From Bacteroidota bacterium (GTDB taxonomy: Bacteria; Bacteroidota; Bacteroidia; AKYH767-A; OLB10): DNA of 64,000 bases. The DNA lies in contig JADKJB010000010.1 in NCBI GenBank assembly GCA_016722525.1, forward strand, positions 103,408-167,407, read 5' to 3'. Positions 41,374 to 55,400 of the stretch are shown here, in pieces (the first letter of the stretch is position 1; the number at the start of each line of letters is the position of its first letter). Both the position numbers and the translations under genes were made by a program. The notes under the pieces are model-generated. The model was given only the letters and a program-made list of their open reading frames with translations. It did not search any database and was not told the origin of the DNA.

Positions 41374-43049
41374 ATGAAAAAATTCACTACCTTATTATTT
41401 GTTTTATTGATTAGTTGTGGAGCCTTCGCTCAATTCAATTTTGTTTGGAATGATACCTATTCCTACACGGTAACATCTGGGTTTTCGAATGAAGCCAGGA
41501 AAGTTGCAGTGGATGCCAGTGGTAATGTTTTTGTTTTATCAGATATTACCTCTGATCTTGATTCTACCAATCATGTAGGACCTACACAGTATTATGTGGT
41601 GCTAAGAAAATATACCCCTGCTGGTGTTTTATTGGTTCAGAAATTTGTGAATGTAAAAAACATGATGGTAAGCGGTACATTTGATTTCAAATCAGCTTTT
41701 GCTTTAGAAATTGATGGATCCGGAAGTGTATTTATAGGATTTAATACCTTCAATTCTGTTGGAAGTAATTATGATGTTCAGGTAATGAAGTATAACAATA
41801 ATTTAACTTCCGCATGGACTTTTATCTATTCGACTCCTGCTAATGAAACCGGTGTAAATATAGTACTTCGTGGAACAGCAACTTTTTTGTTGTTTAAATC
41901 TGTTACAGGTGCAAATACCACTTATTCTATTGCACGTGTTATTCCCAATACAGGCACTTCTGTTCCTTTATATTCTTTTGATACGAACTTAGATGTGGTT
42001 ACTAATATGGTGACTACGCCTACAAAAAATTTGTTTGTTACCGGTTATCGTTTAATTTCGGGAGTTAAAAATGTAATGACTGCTTCGGTCAATACTTCAG
42101 GGTTGTTGAAATGGAAATCTACTTATAATAATGGTACTGTTTCAGGAGATGATGTTGGAAATGATATATTAGCTAGTATTGATGGTTTCTTGTATGTGGG
42201 TGGTACTACGTTCACAAATGCAACCAATGGAACTGATGCTTTAATTTTAAGATATAATTCTGCTAATGGTACCAGAAACTCAGGTTTACTTATAAATATT
42301 CCACAGGGCGCTGTGATTAATGAAACGGGTTATGAAGTTGTTGATGGTCCCGTTGGAACAATATATTTTTCTGCTACGAGAGGAAACAGAGATGTGTTTG
42401 TTTATAAAGTGAGTACATCTAACGGTGTGGTGCTAAATGCCAATGCTTCTTTTAAGCCCAATCCAGCATCTTTTACTTCTATTTCATCTTTAAACATAGC
42501 TGATATGAAAGTTTCTGCTAGTGGAAAAGTTTATGTTTGTGGTGGAATAACGGGTGGTTCGGCTTCAGGAAACTTTGGTGCATCATATCTCGCGAATTTT
42601 GGACCAGTATCTGGGGCGTTTTCGCTATTAGGAAATGTTGCTACTACCGGAACCAGTGATGATAGTTATCAAGGAGTTGGAATTGCACTGGATCCTCCTA
42701 GAAATGTTTTGATTTATTTGCAGAGTTTTTGGTCAACTAATTTAACTCATTCCAATGAATTAATTTTAGTTGATTCCTATTCTATGGAGTGCTTCGGACC
42801 GGAGCACTAAACAATGAAAATCTGATGCAAAATCAAATTTCTTTTTATCCAAATCCTGCCTCTGAAACCATATATTTTAATTCTTCTTTGTATGATTCTA
42901 TAATTATTTATGATTTGGCAGGAAAAGCTGTTAAATATTTTGAAGCTAATAGTGTGGAAGCTGATATTTCTAATATTTCACCCGGACAATATATTCTACA
43001 ATTTATTAGTCCTTCAGGAACTAAAACAGAAAAATTAATTATTAAATAG
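41374..43049 (+). CDS. T9SS secreted protein with propeller-like repeats (one frameshift)
   Basis: Signal peptide MKKFTTLLFVLLISCGAFAQ. The body is made of repeats of the type VAVDASGNVFVLSDI, LEIDGSGSVFIGFNTF, ILASIDGFLYVGGTT and VSASGKVYVCGG, like SBBP/beta-propeller blades. The frame ends at 42810 (VDSYSMECFGPEH), but a one-base shift near 42787 gives GVLRTGALNNENLMQNQISF and continues into a short sorting domain: YPNPASETIYFNSSLY, IYDLAGKAVKYFEA, ISPGQYILQFISPSG. Whole product about 558 residues. Secreted by T9SS; function unknown. It is the smallest of the cluster and has no PKD-like array. Confidence 0.83.
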
Positions 43050-43185
43050 AAAATTTAAATATGTAGTTTGTAAAGTTTAAAAAAATATTTTTTTCTTATT
43101 TTAAAATTTGTACGAATGAAAATCTTAAAACAATAAATTAGAATATAAGCTAAACCTAAAATAAATTCATCTAAACAAACCTATC

Positions 43186-46100
43186 ATGAACAAACACAAC
43201 TACCCTTTGTTAAAGCGATCGCCTCATCTGACGCGATTGTTCTTGTTACTTGCAATTCTGTTGATTGGAGCTGCCTCGAGTTTTGCGCAGACTGTTGCCA
43301 CCACTCTTGCTAACAATAATGGTTCATCCATAGTAATTGGAACTTTGGAAAATGCAAATGCGAGTCCAATTATTATCAATTCAATTAATTGTGCCCCCGG
43401 CACCACAGGCACCCAAACTTTCCAGTTATGGACAAAGCCTGTTGCAGGTAATAATTTAGGTGCTCCCGGAGCAGTTTCAGTATTAAATGGATGGACTTTG
43501 CAGGCTTCGAACACCTTAGCCACCACTGCCCAAACCACACAAACCGGATCTGCCACTCAAGAAGTAATGTCGGGTTTAAATGTTTCCCTCGCTCCAGGTT
43601 TTTACAGATTTTGTATAGCTGCATCGAGTATACGTTATAGTACTATTGGAGTACAGGCATGTACATTCACAAACGGAGGCGTTACTATTAACTATTGCGC
43701 ACTCAATGGATATGGAGGAACTTTAGCTTCACCTTTAAATACTCCGCGCGGATTGGTAGGTGCTATTACCTTTAGTCCTTCTACTCCTTGTCTAGGAATT
43801 CCTAATCCTGGAAATACACTTTCTACCCAAGCTGCTCCTTGCAATGCTTCAGCTTTTACATTGTCATTACAAAATTTGACTTCAGGTACCGGAGTTTCCT
43901 ACCAATGGCAAGCCGATGCAGGAGCAGGATATGCTAATATAGGTGGTGCTACAAGTTCATCTTTAACAACAACCCAATCTGTGGCAACTTCTTATCAATG
44001 TGAAGTTACTTGCAGTGGTGGTGGAACTACAATATCTAATCCAATTTCTCTTGGTATGACTACCGGAATAGCATGTCTGGTTTATTGTGCTTCGTCTGCA
44101 ACCAGTACTGCTGATGAAGATATAGGAAACGTAACTGTTGGTGGAATTAACAATACTTCAGCATGCCTTGTTGCAGCTCCTGGTCCCGGATCCGTTGCCA
44201 GTATGTATTCTAACTTTAGAACATCCGTTGCTCCCGGAAATATTACTCAAGGAGCAACAGAGCCTTTTTCTGTTTCTGTTTTGCAATGTAATGCTGGTCC
44301 ATATAGCAATCAATTTAAAATTTATATTGATTACAATCAAAATGGATCCTTTACCGATCCAGGTGAAGAAGTTGCTGCTGTTTCAGGAGCAGGTGCCTGG
44401 ACAGGCTCCGGTTCTTTTATCGTTCCTATTGGCGCAACTCTTGGAACCACAGTAATGCGTGTTGTTGATGTTGAGGGAACTGTTCCTGGTCCATGGTACT
44501 TACACATGGGGTGAAACGGAAGATTATTTATTAAATGTTTCTGCTTCATCTGCATGTACAGGCACTCCAACTCCTGGTAATACTATTAGCACTTTAGCTG
44601 CTCCTTGTACCGGTATTAACTTTACTTTAACAATGGCAAGCCCAACTCTTGGAACAGGTGTATCCTACCAATGGCAGTCATCGCCTGATAACTCAACCTG
44701 GGCTAATATAGGTGGTGCTACCAATAATGCTTTGACTACAAGTCATGCAGCGGCTACTTATTACAGATGTGAAGTAACTTGCAGTGGAAGTGGTCAAATT
44801 GCGAGTTCTAATCCACTTCAGGTTAACCTTACATCCGGAATAGCATGTCTGGTTTATTGTGCTTCCACAGCATCAAGTGCTGCTGATGAGGATATTGGAA
44901 ATGTAACAGTTGGTGGTATTAACAATACTTCAGCATGTGGCGTGGCCGCTCCCGGACCCGGATCAGTTGCAAGTTTTTATTCTAACTTTAGGACTTCCGT
45001 TGCACCCGGTAACCTTGTAAAAGGGGTGAATGAACCATTTTCTGTTTCTATTCTGCAATGTAATAGTGGTCCTTATGGTAATCAGTTCAAAATATATATT
45101 GATTATAATCAAAATGGATTATTTACTGACGCAGGTGAAGAAGTTGCTGATGTAACAGGTGCAGGAGCATGGACAGGAACCGGCTCATTTTTGGTTCCAT
45201 TAACTGCTACTGACGGAGTTACTGTTATGCGTGTAGTTGATGTTGAAGGTACGGTACCTGGCCCTTGTGTCACTTATACATGGGGTGAAACAGAAGATTA
45301 TTTAGTTAATATCGTTCCACTTCCTGCTGATCCTGCTAATCCTACACAGGTAAATGTGCCTAATTGCAATACTGGTGGTTTATTAACTTCAGGTGGTAGT
45401 GCACCATCAGGCGAGACCTGGTATTGGCAATCTTCTGCATCTGGTACTAGCACTGCTTTACCAGCAACAGTAGATCTTCCAATTTTATCGAATGGAACCT
45501 ATTATGTTCGTTCTCAAGATAACACATACTTTACCTGGTCTGCCGGTGCAGGTTCAATTACCGTGACCAATTTTCCATCTGGTCCAGCCGATCCTACAGT
45601 TTCTGCTCCGGTTACCGGCAACCCTGCCTGCGGCGCTGTAACCTTAGTTTCATCTGTAGCTACACCGGGAAGCACGAACTACTGGCAAGGAACTAATGCA
45701 ACAGGAACTTCTACTGCTTCTATTGCGGATGATGGAACTATAAATAATCCTTATTCTGTGCCTGCAGATGGTATATATTATGTAAGAGCTCAGGATAATA
45801 CGAGTTTCTGTTGGAGTAATGCTGTAGCAACAACAGTTGCTATTTATACAATACCAACTACTCCAATTTTATCTGCTACGCCTAGCACAATTTGCCCTGG
45901 TTCACCAACCATTTTATCAGCAATTGCACCAAGTGCACCTCCAACCGGATATACAGTTGCTTCAACAGCTTTTTCTCCTGTATCACCATTAACAACTACG
46001 TTGGCAAATGCTGGTCCTACAGGTGATGAAGGAACCACTATTGCTAACATAGGATTTAGCTTTAACTATTTTGGAACTGTTTATACCCAAGTACAAGTTC

Positions 46101-49100
46101 ATACTAATGGGTATATCGTATTTGGTAGGGCCAATTACACCTTTGGTTCATTTTCTCCGGCGTTAATTCCAAATGCAGCAAATACCAATAACTGGGTAGG
46201 TTTTTGGGCTGATTTGAATGCTTCTTCAGGACAAATTTCTTATGAGACACAAGGTATTGCTCCGAATCGTGTGTTCATTGTAAATTATAACAATGTTCCT
46301 TACTATTCTGCTACTCCTTATTATGCAGGCCAAATCATAGATTACGAAGCTACCGGAGCAATTGATGTGTTTTTGGGACATACTCAAACAACAAATACCG
46401 GTGCTTGCGGACTTGAAAACTTAACGGGATCAGCAGGTGTTGCCGCTCCCGGAAGAAATTCAGGGTCATGGGCTACTGACAACGAAGGTTGGAAATTTAG
46501 CCCAATTCAAGCGATTGGTTTCTTATGGACTGCAAATGGTGTAGGTTCAGGTATTGCAGCTGGTGATGAATTTTTAGCAAGGCTTTCCGCTAGTCCTTCT
46601 GGTACTACTACTTATACCATGACCTTGACTGAACCTTTACATAACTGCCAAAGTTCAAATACAGTTTTAGTTACAGTGGCTCCAACACCTCCTCAACCAA
46701 CAGGAACTGGCGCTGCAACTGTGTGCGGAGCTGGAACGGTTACTTTATCAGCTACTACAACCGGTGGAACTTTAAATTGGTATGATCTTCCTTCCGGTGG
46801 AACATTGCTCGGTTCAGGACTTACATTACCTGTTGTCGTTGTTGCCAGTGATGTAACTGTATATGTTGAAGAGTTTAATGGTACTTGTTCAGGACCAAGA
46901 GAAGCAGTTACTGCTACCTATACTGTCCCTCCTGCATTAACTGTAAGCAGTGATGTTTCGTTTGTTTGTATTGGTGGTTCTAACACAGGTGTTGGTGGAC
47001 CAAATAATAATACTGCTAACTTATCCGCTTCCGGACCTGGTTATACTTTCTTTACATGGACTTCTACTCCTTCAGGGTTTAATGCTGTTGGAGCTAACGT
47101 ATCTGCCGTACCTTCGGCTACTACAGTTTATACTTGTACCGCAAGTGGTTCAGGTTGTACTGCTGTGAGTACAGTTTCGGTAACAGGTGGAGTAGTTCCT
47201 GTAATATCATCCGTTTCTGCTACACCTCCAACTGTTTGTCAGGGTAATACCAGTCAGTTAGTTGCTGCAGTTGCAGGAGGTTCCGGTGGTGCTGTGCCTA
47301 CTTATGGTTGCAGTCCTATCTTGTTTGCTACCAATGGTTGTAATTACATTGCTACTGTTTCAACTACCGGTGGTATGACTAACTTTACTAATGCTACCAA
47401 TGCCTATGATGGAGTTGGATTTACTTACTTCCCTGCTTCAATTGTTTCACAAACATTAGGTGGTTCATTCACGCTTACCTGTCAGACTCAGGGCTCTTGC
47501 TCAATCGCTTACTATAATATTTGGATAGATTGGACTCGCGATGGAGATTTTGATGATTTAGGTGAAAATGTAGTAGTTGCAAACGGAGTAAACTCTTTAA
47601 ATAACGTAACTAGTTTTGTAATCAATATTCCGGTTACAGCCTCTCCTGGTTCTACCAGAATTCGCGTACTTGCAAATGGAAACTCTATTAACCCGGTTAC
47701 TGCTTGTGATAACTTTAGCTCCAACTTCAGTGAAGTTGAAGACTATGTGTTAGATATTCAGGGTGGCTTAGGTTATTCGTATGCCTGGACTGGTGCTGGT
47801 TTGAGCAATACTGGAATATTCAATCCAATTGCAACACTAGGATCCCCTTCAGAAACGTATAGTGTGCTTGTTACAGATCCAAACGGTTGTTATAATTCAG
47901 GGTCGGTGACTCTTACTGAGCCTGCTTCTAACCCGGGCAATACTATTTCAACTGCTAATCCGGTATGTCCTACTCAATCATTTACATTGAGCACTCAGTT
48001 TACTCCTCCGGGAGCCAACTACCAGTGGCAATCTTCACCTGATAATGCAACATGGACAAATGTTGGAACCAATAGTCCAACTTATACTGCTACGCAATCA
48101 GCTGCAACATGGTATCGTTCTAATGTGGGTTGTACTTCGGGATCTAACTTTACAACAGCTTTACTTGTGGCGCAAAATGCGATCTTCAATTGTTTCTGTG
48201 CTTCAGCTGCTACTCAAACAATTGATGAAGAGATTTACAGTGTTACTGTAAATGGTGGAACTACTCCTCCTGCTTACGCCGGAACAAATGGTTGTACAAC
48301 AGCTGCACCTGGCCCTGGTTCTTTGTTAGGCAGATATTCTAACTTCGTACCCACCGGCAATCTTACCACAGTATTCCAAGGCGCAACAGTTCCTTTTACT
48401 ATTGTTGAAGATGAATGTGATGGTGCTCCTTACTATGCATTTGGCACGGCTATCTGGATTGACTACAACCAAAACGGTTCATTTGCAGATCCGGGAGAAC
48501 AAGTATTTGTTGAAGGAGCAACTGCTATTGGCCCTAGAAACGTTGTTGGTTCCTTTGTGGTTCCTGGCAATGCGCTTTCCGGTGTTACATTAATGCGTAT
48601 CACTATTGCAGAAGGAATTTCCGGAGCCGGACTCACCCCATGCTTAAGTTATGGCTACGGTGAAACTGAAGATTGGTTGATTAACATAGGTGATCCAAAT
48701 TGTATCGCTGTGCCAACCTTCCCTCCGGCGGATGCTCAGGTTTGTCCTGATGCAAGTTTTGCTGTGTCTTGGCCTGCCGCATCTGGTGCAACTGGCTATA
48801 ATGTTTATTGGGGAACAACAAGTACTACCTTAAGTCTTGTTTCCGCCAGTCAAACAGGTACTACTTACATGCCAACTGCCGGTGATTTAGTGAATGGTCA
48901 GACAGGAAGTTATTTCTGGCAAGTAGTTCCTCTTTATACATCAGCAACTTGTTCAACTCCTCAGGTTTGGTCATTTGGTTTTAAAGTAGCTCCTAGTCCA
49001 TTAGCAAGCAGCAATTCACCGATTTGTTCAGGTGCTTCGCTTTCTTTATTCGGAAGTAATCTGAATCCTTTACAGCCATCCAATTCTTATTCATGGACGG

Positions 49101-51586
49101 GTCCAGGAGGTTACAATGATGTGCAACAGAACCCTGTAATAAATTCAACTACAGTAGGTAACTCCGGTTATTATGTCGTGGCAGTTACCAATAGTTTTGG
49201 ATGTACCTTATCGGATTCAACTTTAGTGGATATAGTTCCACCACCGGCACTTAGCATTTTAAGTCAGACCAACGTAAGTTGTAATGGTGGTAATGATGGT
49301 GCTTACATCATTGTAGTTACTAATGACCCTAATCCGGGCTCAACGTTCTACAATTTCGATGGGGTGGTAGATACCGCAGGCTTCTATACCGGAGTAATTG
49401 CAGGCACCTATACAGTTCAGGTAACAGATGGAATAGGTTGTTTGAACAGTATCCAGGTAGTAATCACTGAACCGGATCCAACTACACTTCCCCTGGCTGG
49501 CCCGGATCAAACTTCCTGTATTGGTGGAACTGTAACCTTGGCAGCTAATGCAGCAGTTGTAGGAACAGGCACATGGACAGTAACGGCGGGAGCAGGAACG
49601 TTTGCAAATGCAAACAACCCTGCAACAACTGTAACAGGATTGGCTAGTGGTTTGAACACTTTCAGCTGGACCATAGTAAATGCTTTATGTTCGATCACCA
49701 ATTCTGATGGAGTTGATGTAATCACTAATGTATTGCCTACAGCAACATTGAGTGGAACAACAACTATCTGTAATGGTCAAAATACCAATCTGACGCTAGT
49801 GTTTACAGGTACAGGTCCATGGACTTATTCTTACAGCAATGGAAGTACGACCTTCGGTCCGTTTACAACCAGCAACAGTACAGAGAATATTCTGGTAGCA
49901 CCAACTGTGCTAACAAACTATAGTTTAGTTGGAGTTGATGATGTAAATTGTACAGGAACAACATCAGGTAGTGCATCCATATCGGTTGTTAATGGTATTC
50001 CATCAGGATCAATAAACACCATGAGTGCACCAATTACAGCTTGCGTTGGTTCAATTGCTACGGTCACTTGTAATTCAGTACCCGGAGCAGTTTATTATAG
50101 CTGGAGTGGACCTACAGGCACCTTGTTCAATGGTCAGCCAGGCCCTTTCTCTACAACTATTCCTTCCGTCTCTGTAGAATTTGGTGTGTTATCAACAACA
50201 TCAGGTTATAACATCTGTGTAACAGCTGGCAATGCTTGTGGAACCGTGAATACCCGTTGTTTCTGGGTACGTGGTACAGTAAGTATTCCTGCACCTATAA
50301 CAGGTAATGTGGTAGGTTGCCCTAATACAACTAGCCCATACTCTGTACCAGCAGTAGTAGGCGCTGCAAATTATTTCTGGACAGCGACTCCGCAAATGCA
50401 AGTGATTTCAGGACAAGGAACACCAAACGTTGTTATACGTTTCCTTGCCGGATTCAATACAGGATCAATCTGTGTTGTTGCAGCTACTAGCTGTGGATCA
50501 TCAAGCACTGCACGTTGCATGACAGTGAGCAAAGCAACTGCAAATCCAAGTGCCATGAGTGGTCCTTTCGCACAATGCCCTGGTCAAACAGGTCAGGTGT
50601 TTTCTGTCTTACCGGTAGCAGGAGCTGGAACTTATACATGGACTGTACCAGCAAATATTACAATCACAAATGGTCTAGGTACTCCATCAATCACTACTAG
50701 TGTAGGATCCAACTTTGTGATAGGTAATATCTGTGTAACTGCCACGTCTATTTGTGGAATCGTTTCTGCACCACGTTGTAAAACAGTGAATTCAATTCAG
50801 CCCAACACACCGGGAAATATTATAGGACCTGCTGCAGGAGTTTGTGGACAAACTTATACCTATTCAATTCCATCTCAAAGCGGAATCAGTACCTATAACT
50901 GGGTAGTTCCTGCCGGAGCAACAATAGTTAACGGTGCTGGAACCACATCAATTGATGTGTTGTATCCTTCCAACTTCACTACCGGTCAGTTGTGTGTAAC
51001 AGCAGTTAACGGATGCGGAAGTAGTGTTGCCAGATGTATGAACATCAAAGGTGTGCCTTCAGATCTTGGTGTGATAAATGGCCCATCAACAGTATGTAGT
51101 TTCGATGCGAGTGTACTTTATTTTATTACACCGGTATTCGGCGCAACTAGTTATTTGTGGACGATCCCTGCAGGAGCGAGTTTTGTTGCAGGTCAGGGTT
51201 CTAATGCAATAATTATGGATTATGGAATTGGTGGCGGTCAAATAACTGTGAAAGCGATTAATGCTTGTGGACAATCTGGAACAAGAATTTTGAATATTCT
51301 GGTTAACTGTAGAGTTGCAGGTGAATTGCCTGGTACCAAGTTGAACGCATATCCAAACCCAGTGAGTACTAATCTGAATATTGATCTTGATGCTACTGTT
51401 TCAGGAGCCTATACATTGGAATTAATGGATGTATCAGGAAGAATAGTAAAATCAGAAGTGATGAATGCAATTGCAGGAATGAATTCTAATAACATAGATG
51501 TACGTGACCTTTCTAAAGGGATGTATATGTTGAGAGTTCAAAATGTATCAGGATTCACTCAACAGATAATGATTGCAGTTGAGTAA
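43186..51586 (+). CDS. giant (about 2800 residue) T9SS surface protein with GEVED, nidogen-like, SprB and PKD-like domains (one frameshift)
   Basis: Signal peptide LFLLLAILLIGAASSFAQ. At least four GEVED-type domains carry a calcium-loop-like motif IDYNQNGSFTDPGEE or variants and end in GETEDYL(L/V)N. Between them are Ig-like domains with paired cysteines. A nidogen-like domain (VQVHTNGYIVFGRANYTFG ... NNWVGFWADLN), an FN3 domain (SWPAASGATGYNVYWGTTS), a SprB repeat (TNVSCNGGNDGAYIIVVTND) and about six PKD-like repeats follow, then a sorting domain (NAYPNPVSTNLNIDLDATVS). The single frame break near 44490 (VPGPWYLHMG) is fixed by the paralogous copy at 45255 (VPGPCVTYTWGETEDY). The following 7 kb read without a break. 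Likely calcium-stabilised adhesin. Confidence 0.9.
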
Positions 51587-51606
51587 TTCAAAAGTTTAAA
51601 CTCAGT

Positions 51607-51640
51607 AAAAAAGCCCTCGTCTTCGGATGAGGGCTTTTTT
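51607..51640 (+). terminator. intrinsic terminator
   Basis: Perfect 12-bp stem AAAAAAGCCCTC / GAGGGCTTTTTT with a 10-base loop. The octamer array begins at the very next base. Confidence 0.95.
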
Positions 51641-51808
51641 AGTTTTATAGTTTAATAGTTTTATAGTTTACTAGTTTAATAGTTTTATAGTTTTATGGTT
51701 TTATGGTTTTATGGTTTTATAGTTTTATGGTTTTATAGTTTTATGGTTTTATAGTTTTATAGTTTTATAGTTCTTTGGTTTTATAGTTTATTGGTTTTAT
51801 AGTTTCTT
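51641..51808. repeat. octamer tandem array RGTTTTAT, 21 units
   Basis: The stretch divides exactly into 21 eight-base units in one phase: mostly AGTTTTAT or GGTTTTAT, with variants AGTTTAAT, AGTTCTTT and AGTTTATT. It then fades into G-rich sequence. A period of eight rules out coding. Confidence 0.95.
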
Positions 51809-51878
51809 AGTGGGTTGGTGGTGGGAGAGCGAGTGGGATAGTAGGAGAGTGGTTGGGAGAATGGAGAGTGGCTTATTG

Positions 51879-52046
51879 CTGCCAACCGCCACCGCCAACT
51901 GCCACCTTTTTAAAACTGCCAACCGCCGCCGCCAACCGCCGCTTTTTTTTAACTGCCAACCGCCGCCGCCATCTGCCGCTTTTTTTACACTGCCAACTGC
52001 CGCTGCCAACTGCCGCCTTTTTAAAACTGCCAACTGCCGCTTTTTT
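51879..52046. repeat. 37-bp GCC-rich tandem repeat, 4.5 copies
   Basis: Units start with CTGCCAAC at 51879, 51916, 51953, 51990 and 52027, exactly 37 bases apart. Each has a GCC-rich block (CTGCCAACYGCCRCYGCCAA) and then a T-run and a short A-run. The last copy is partial. Open frames across it are a by-product of the repeats. Confidence 0.93.
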
Positions 52047-52414
52047 GTTGTAAATTATTTAATATTCACCCTGATAAATTAATAATTCACCCAAATTGTC
52101 ACTTTGAAATTTGTTGCAATTTGTGAACAAAATCGATTTTAATAAATTGGAATATAAATAGTTGTATAATTTCTTGCTAGTTTGTAACTAATTAACTACA
52201 AAAACTTGTGTCATTTAAAACTTTGTTATAAATTAGTAAAAAATTAACCTTGTCTTGAACTGGTTTGGTTAAAAATAAAAAATAAAAATTCTAAGTGATT
52301 TTAAATTGATTCGGCATGAAGATCTATAGCTAAAAAAATCAATCTTAAATTAATTCTTTAAACTTTAATTCCTAACTACATAAACAAATATTTAAACCCC
52401 TAAACAAATAAATT
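52047..52414. other. AT-rich leader of the next giant gene
   Basis: 368 bases without gene or clear repeat, A-rich just before ATG 52415. Confidence 0.4.
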
Positions 52415-55400
52415 ATGAATCAAGAAATTTACAAAATCGAACGATGAATTCGCGATTGATGCGGATGGTTACGTTTTTCGTCGCACTGGTGACTGTGGCC
52501 TTTCAGTTAATGTTTCTGTAGGACAAGCAAGTTACACCAACGATTTTAATTTGGATGCAACTGGTTGGACAGGCAATATCTTACGAACAACCGCTACAAC
52601 AGCATGTGGATCAGCAAGTATGCGCAAAAATTTGTATTCTGGTGCTACTACGGGAAACATGGTTTCACCTTCATGCGGTACAAGCAACGGAGCATTAGCT
52701 ACGCTATCTTATTCGTATAAAGTTGCTAACTGGTCTGCAAACACAGTAGGGACTCCGAATACTTGGGGCTCTTTTAATGTGCAATATGGTGCAACAGCTG
52801 CAGGCCCATGGACTACATTTCATACTATAAACAGTGGAAATCACGTTGTGTCTGCTACTTGCTCCACAGTAGTAGTGACTTTTACGCCTCCTGCCGGAGA
52901 ACTCTTTATTAAATAAGATACATTTTAGATAACCTCCGGGTGACTACCTACCTAAATCTTGATAAACTTGTTCTTACTCAGCCGGAGGTTACCTTGTTCC
53001 ACACCAACTCCTGGAAATACCCTTTCTTCAGCAGCATCTGTTTGTTCAGGAGCAAACTTTACTTTGACTATTCAAAATTCTACACCAGGTAGCGGTGTTA
53101 CTTACCAATGGCAGAGTGCAGATGATGCTGGATTCACAGTTAATGTGGCCAACTTAGGTACTTCTGCCTCTCAAGTAACAAACCAAACGTCAGCAAAATA
53201 TTACCAATGCCTGGTTACGTGTTCTACTGGACCGTCTACAGTTGCATCTAATGGATTACAGGTAACAATGAACACCTTCTTAAGTTGTTATTGTGTAGGT
53301 ACAGCAAATTGTGCAGGTGGCGATCATGTAACTTCGGTAAATTTTAATACCGGCGTTATTAATAATGCAAGCGGTGTTTGTTTAGGTTCAGGCGGAAATT
53401 CTGCCTATTCTGATTATTCTGCTCAATCGGCAAATGTAACAACGGGTAATACTTATCCATTATCTGTAAGTGTAGCGAATGGTGGAACAGAATACGCTGG
53501 TGTTTGGATTGACTATGACCAAAGCGGAGTATTTGATGCTTCAGAATTTACAAATATTCCACTTACCTTATCTGGAACATGGAATGGTACAGTGAATATT
53601 ACCATACCGGGTGCTGCTGTATCTGGTACAACTCGTATGCGTGTACGTTCAAAATATAGCACAGCTATAACTGCAACAGAGGCATGTGCTGCGTTCAGCT
53701 ATGGTGAAACAGAAGATTATACAATTGTAGTTTCTGCTCCGTTACCTTGTTCCGGTACACCAGCACCAGGAAATACTATTGCATCATCCAATAGCATTTG
53801 TGCAGGCGGAAGTGTTAACTTATCTTTGCAAAATGCTACTCCCGGTACAGGTGTAACTTACCAGTGGTATAATTCAGGCGGCCCAATCATTTTTGCTAAC
53901 AGTGCTACCTATACAACTCCAGCTTTATTTGCAGGTGAATTATATTATTGTGATGTAACTTGTGCTTCAGCTACAGGAACTTCTAACAACACTTCAATTG
54001 CTATTGTACCTACTCCAGTTGGAGGAACTGCTACCGGCCCATTGACGGGAGTAACATATCAAAATCTTTCATATAGTGTATCAGGTACCACTGGCAGTTT
54101 ACAATGGCAATTTTCAACCACTGCAATTGGTGGGCCGTATGCCGATATTCCCGGACAAACAACTGCATCCTTAAATATTACAGCCAACGGCGGTGGTACT
54201 TATTATGTGCGTTGTAAAGCATTTAATGCCGGTTGTACAGATGACTTCTCAACTGTAATTACAACTGTAGTTTCAGTTGATGGTGATAATGTTTGTTCAG
54301 CAATTCCACTTTCACTTGGATTAAATGGTCCCTACACCAATGTTGGAGCTACTACCGAAGTTGGAGAGGTTGGCCCTCCGGGCACAGGCTTTACAGTTCA
54401 AACAGGTTGGGGATCAGGTCAATTGCCAAGTAACTCAGTTTGGTTCTCTTTTGTTGCTCCTCCTAGCGGAAGAGTTTCTATTGGAAACCACACTAGTTTG
54501 AATCTTTGGGACAATCAATTTGCGCTTTGGGCGGCTGAATCCTGTTCACCATTTGGCGGATTCACTTTAATCGCTGCCAATGATGACTCAACAGTTTCTG
54601 CATCACCTTTCAAAGCTTGGATTGCTCCAGTTTGTTTGGTTCCAGGTGACACGTATTACCTTCAAGTAGATGGTTTTGGTACGGGAACAAATACTTCATG
54701 GGGAATAAATTTGATTCAGGAAGCTTCCATTGTTACACCAACAATCACTGGAACATTAGCATTCTGCGCAGGCGGTTCTACAACCCTTGATGCAGGAGCT
54801 TACGCCAGTTATTTATGGAATACAGGAGCTACTACACAAACGATTTCTCCTAATACAGCTGGAGCATTTACTGTAACAGTAACTGATGTCAATGGTTGCA
54901 TTGGAACCAGTCCATCGGTATCCACAACAGTAAACCCACTTCCAACACCAAGTATCACAGGAACATTAGTTTTCTGTGCAGGCGGTTCAACAACCCTTGA
55001 TGCAGGCGCAGGTTATTCAGGTTACATATGGAATACAGGTGCTACTACTCAAACGATTTCTCCTAATACAGCTGGATCGTTTACGGTAACGGTAACTGAT
55101 GGTAACGGTTGTTCAGGAAGTGCATCAGTATCCACAACAGTGAACCCATTGCCTACTGCAGTCATCAGCGGAGATGCAAATATCTGCACTGGTGGATCTA
55201 CTAACCTGACAATTAATTTCACCGGTACTGCACCCTGGTTGTATGCAATCAACGGAGGTACTCCGGTATCAACATCCAGCAATCCGGAGACAGTATCAGT
55301 AAGTCCGGTAGCAAACACAGTTTATACCATTACTTCTTTGAGTGATGTTAACTGTTCAGGAAGTGGAACGGGATCAGCTACAGTAACAGTTTCTTTTGCT

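Noticed and set aside
51641..51808. CRISPR array
   Set aside because: Units are 8 bases with no spacers and no cas genes nearby.
51797..52082. Overlapping open frames on both strands of the GCC-rich block
   Set aside because: They follow a 37-base repeat, which is not a multiple of three, and give low-complexity peptides in every frame. No start signal fits.
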